From Dehalococcoidia bacterium (GTDB lineage Bacteria; Chloroflexota; Dehalococcoidia; E44-bin15): 7,857 nucleotides of DNA. The translations under genes were made by a program, and so were the position numbers. Below are positions 6,475 to 7,857 of this stretch, piece by piece. Positions within the stretch are counted from its first letter, which is position 1; each line of letters starts with the position of its first letter. The stretch covers positions 1 to 7,857 of the forward strand of contig JAGMCC010000053.1 of assembly GCA_023129355.1 (NCBI GenBank). Direction: 5' to 3'. The notes beneath the pieces are model-generated. The model was not told the DNA's origin and searched no databases. It was given only the letters and a program-made list of their open reading frames with translations.

Positions 6475-6541
6475 GTACAATAGGCTTATGCTGGGGATGG
6501 TGTATCAGGATGCCAGCAACCGCTGTAGAGCAGGCACAAGT

Positions 6542-6557
6542 TGCTTCTTCCGAAGCA
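6542..6557 (+). other. short hairpin upstream of the Old Yellow Enzyme-type gene
   Basis: TGCTTC (6542-6547) and GAAGCA (6552-6557) form a 6-bp stem with a 4-base loop, ending 55 bases before the ATG at 6613. No T run follows. It may be a leader structure, or chance. Confidence 0.25.
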
Positions 6558-6612
6558 GGGTTGGCAAGCTGTCCACAATGGCTCAGCACATACTAATTAC
6601 AAGGGGGTCTCA

Positions 6613-7857
6613 ATGCAAGGATTTTCAGCGTTATTCCAGCCGGGTAATATAGGCAAACTACGCCTGGAAAACAGGCTTATTATGAACGCCATGGGTACTG
6701 TCCTGGTTGATGGTGAGGGGAATGTCACCGAGAGGATGTTTGATTACTATCGGGCGAGAGCGCGGGGTGGCATAGGGCTCATCGTTACACAATGCGGCTT
6801 AGTGAGCGCTGACGCGACACCCCCTTTCACCTGGGCAATGTATGATGATAAATTCACTCCGGGCCTGAGCCGGCTTGTCGATGTAATCCATGAGCAGGGG
6901 GCGAAGGTTTCCGTCCAGTTGATGCATTATGGCTTGCTACTCATATTCGGAGGCTTCATTCCTGAAGGTATGTCTATAAAGGTGCCCTCAATAACGTCAT
7001 GGCTGGGGGGTGATAAGCCTTATGAGGAGATCGGGGAAGCGGATATTGAGCGATATGTGGAGGACTTTGCCCAGGCGGCACGCCGGGCTAAAGAGGCAGG
7101 CGCCGATGCCGTGGAGCTGCATGCCTGCCATGGTTGTCTGGTAAGCACATTCCTGTCCCCGGTTACCAATCACCGCACAGACCAGTACGGGGGCAGTGTG
7201 GAGAATCGGACCCGCTTTGCCCGCAAGATTGTGGAGCGGATTAAGCAGAAGGCGGGTAAAGATTTCCCGGTAGTGGTAAAGCTCAATGGTAGCGACGACA
7301 TCGAAGGTGGAATCACCATTGATGAAGTAGTGCACCAGGCGGCTATCCTGGAGACGGCAGGTGCCGATGCGATCAGCATCTCCTCAGGGCTGGAGTTTTG
7401 GACTTCATTGAGCATACCATGCTATGCCTACCCTGAAGGTCCGATGGTGCCCCTGGCGGAAAAGGTGAAGCGGGCAGTGGGGGTGCCAGTGATCACCGCG
7501 GGTAAGATAGGTCCGGAACTGGCAGAGCGGATAATCAGGGATGGCAAGGCGGACTTTATCGGCATGGGTCGCCCTCTTCTCGCCGACCCCGAGCTACCCA
7601 ACAAGCTCCGGGAGGGGCGCCAGGAAGATATCTGCTGGTGCGTATATTGCAATAACTGTATTAGAGTCGAGCCAGGACAGGGCTCCTGTTCGGTAAACCC
7701 CTCACTTTACCGGGAAGGCAAGTATCCTTTCCCGCCAGCGGAGTCGCCGAGAAGGGTGACGGTAGTTGGTGGCGGGATTGCGGGCATGCAGGCAGCAGTG
7801 CTCATGGCGCAGCGTGGGCACAAGGTTTCCCTCTATGAGAAGAGCGCGGAGCTTGGG
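6613..7857 (+). CDS. Old Yellow Enzyme/2,4-dienoyl-CoA reductase-type NADH:flavin oxidoreductase (3' partial)
   Basis: An open frame of 415 codons runs off the right edge with no stop. Residues 1-335 form an OYE-like FMN TIM barrel: LFQPGNIGKLRLENRLIMNAM (start), GGIGLIV (52-58), VQLMHYG (101-107), then ELHACHGCLVSTFLSP (168-183) and DQYGGSVENRTRF (190-202). A cysteine cluster with Cys341, 343, 346, 349 and 359 (CVYCNNC then C359-SVNP) fits the 4Fe-4S site of FadH-like enzymes, and RRVTVVGGGIAGMQAA (380-395) starts the FAD/NAD(P)-binding domain. Family members usually have about 640-680 residues, so about 240 are missing. They pass electrons from NAD(P)H through FAD and Fe-S to FMN to reduce enoates, dienoyl-CoAs or related compounds. 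His170 and His173 of the HxxH substrate-anion site are present, but the tyrosine usual after HG is Cys175. AAGGGGG (6601-6607) five bases before the ATG supports the start. Confidence 0.9.
   Translation, partial: MQGFSALFQPGNIGKLRLENRLIMNAMGTVLVDGEGNVTERMFDYYRARARGGIGLIVTQCGLVSADATPPFTWAMYDDKFTPGLSRLVDVIHEQGAKVSVQLMHYGLLLIFGGFIPEGMSIKVPSITSWLGGDKPYEEIGEADIERYVEDFAQAARRAKEAGADAVELHACHGCLVSTFLSPVTNHRTDQYGGSVENRTRFARKIVERIKQKAGKDFPVVVKLNGSDDIEGGITIDEVVHQAAILETAGADAISISSGLEFWTSLSIPCYAYPEGPMVPLAEKVKRAVGVPVITAGKIGPELAERIIRDGKADFIGMGRPLLADPELPNKLREGRQEDICWCVYCNNCIRVEPGQGSCSVNPSLYREGKYPFPPAESPRRVTVVGGGIAGMQAAVLMAQRGHKVSLYEKSAELG

Overview
This window looks like chromosomal DNA of an environmental, probably anaerobic bacterium. 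Moderate GC, a thiolase/HMG-CoA-synthase-like/DUF35 gene pair, a TreT-type trehalose synthase and an iron-sulfur enoate reductase together are reminiscent of uncultured Chloroflexota (Dehalococcoidia-like). That placement is inference from gene content only. All genes lie on the + strand; no transposase, integrase, CRISPR array or phage gene was seen.

Layout: (1) 1-812 is the C-terminal part of a radical-SAM tRNA methylthiotransferase of the MtaB/MiaB family, cut by the left edge. (2) 862-2106 is a GT4 glycosyltransferase closely resembling trehalose glycosyltransferring synthase (TreT), with an extended -10 promoter candidate just upstream. (3) 2181-4819 is a two-gene operon: an HMG-CoA-synthase-fold protein fused to a C-terminal DUF35 zinc-ribbon/OB domain, then a SCP2/archaeal-type thiolase. 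It has its own promoter candidate (TTGACA-N18-TATCTT with a palindrome on the -10) and ends in a strong hairpin. (4) 4898-5452 is a MacroD/YmdB-type macro-domain hydrolase whose promoter candidate overlaps that hairpin. (5) 5583-5658 is tRNA-Arg(TCT) with encoded CCA and a good promoter. (6) 5856-6362 is a small nitroreductase-family flavoprotein. (7) 6613-7857 is the N-terminal part of an Old Yellow Enzyme/2,4-dienoyl-CoA reductase-type FMN/Fe-S/FAD enzyme, cut by the right edge.

The most interesting unit is the operon at 2181-4819. In archaea an acetoacetyl-CoA thiolase, HMG-CoA synthase and a separate DUF35 protein form a channeling complex. Here DUF35 is covalently fused to the synthase-like protein. 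By hand alignment that protein has lost all three canonical catalytic residues (Glu, Cys, His), while the neighbouring thiolase keeps its nucleophilic Cys and the GHP His. This suggests a thiolase complex in which the synthase-like partner has become a scaffold or acyl-CoA-binding subunit, or has a different chemistry. Two flavin reductases downstream, one a dienoyl-CoA-reductase relative, are compatible with a role in degrading unsaturated or cyclic acyl-CoA compounds, but they are separate transcription units and the link is speculative.
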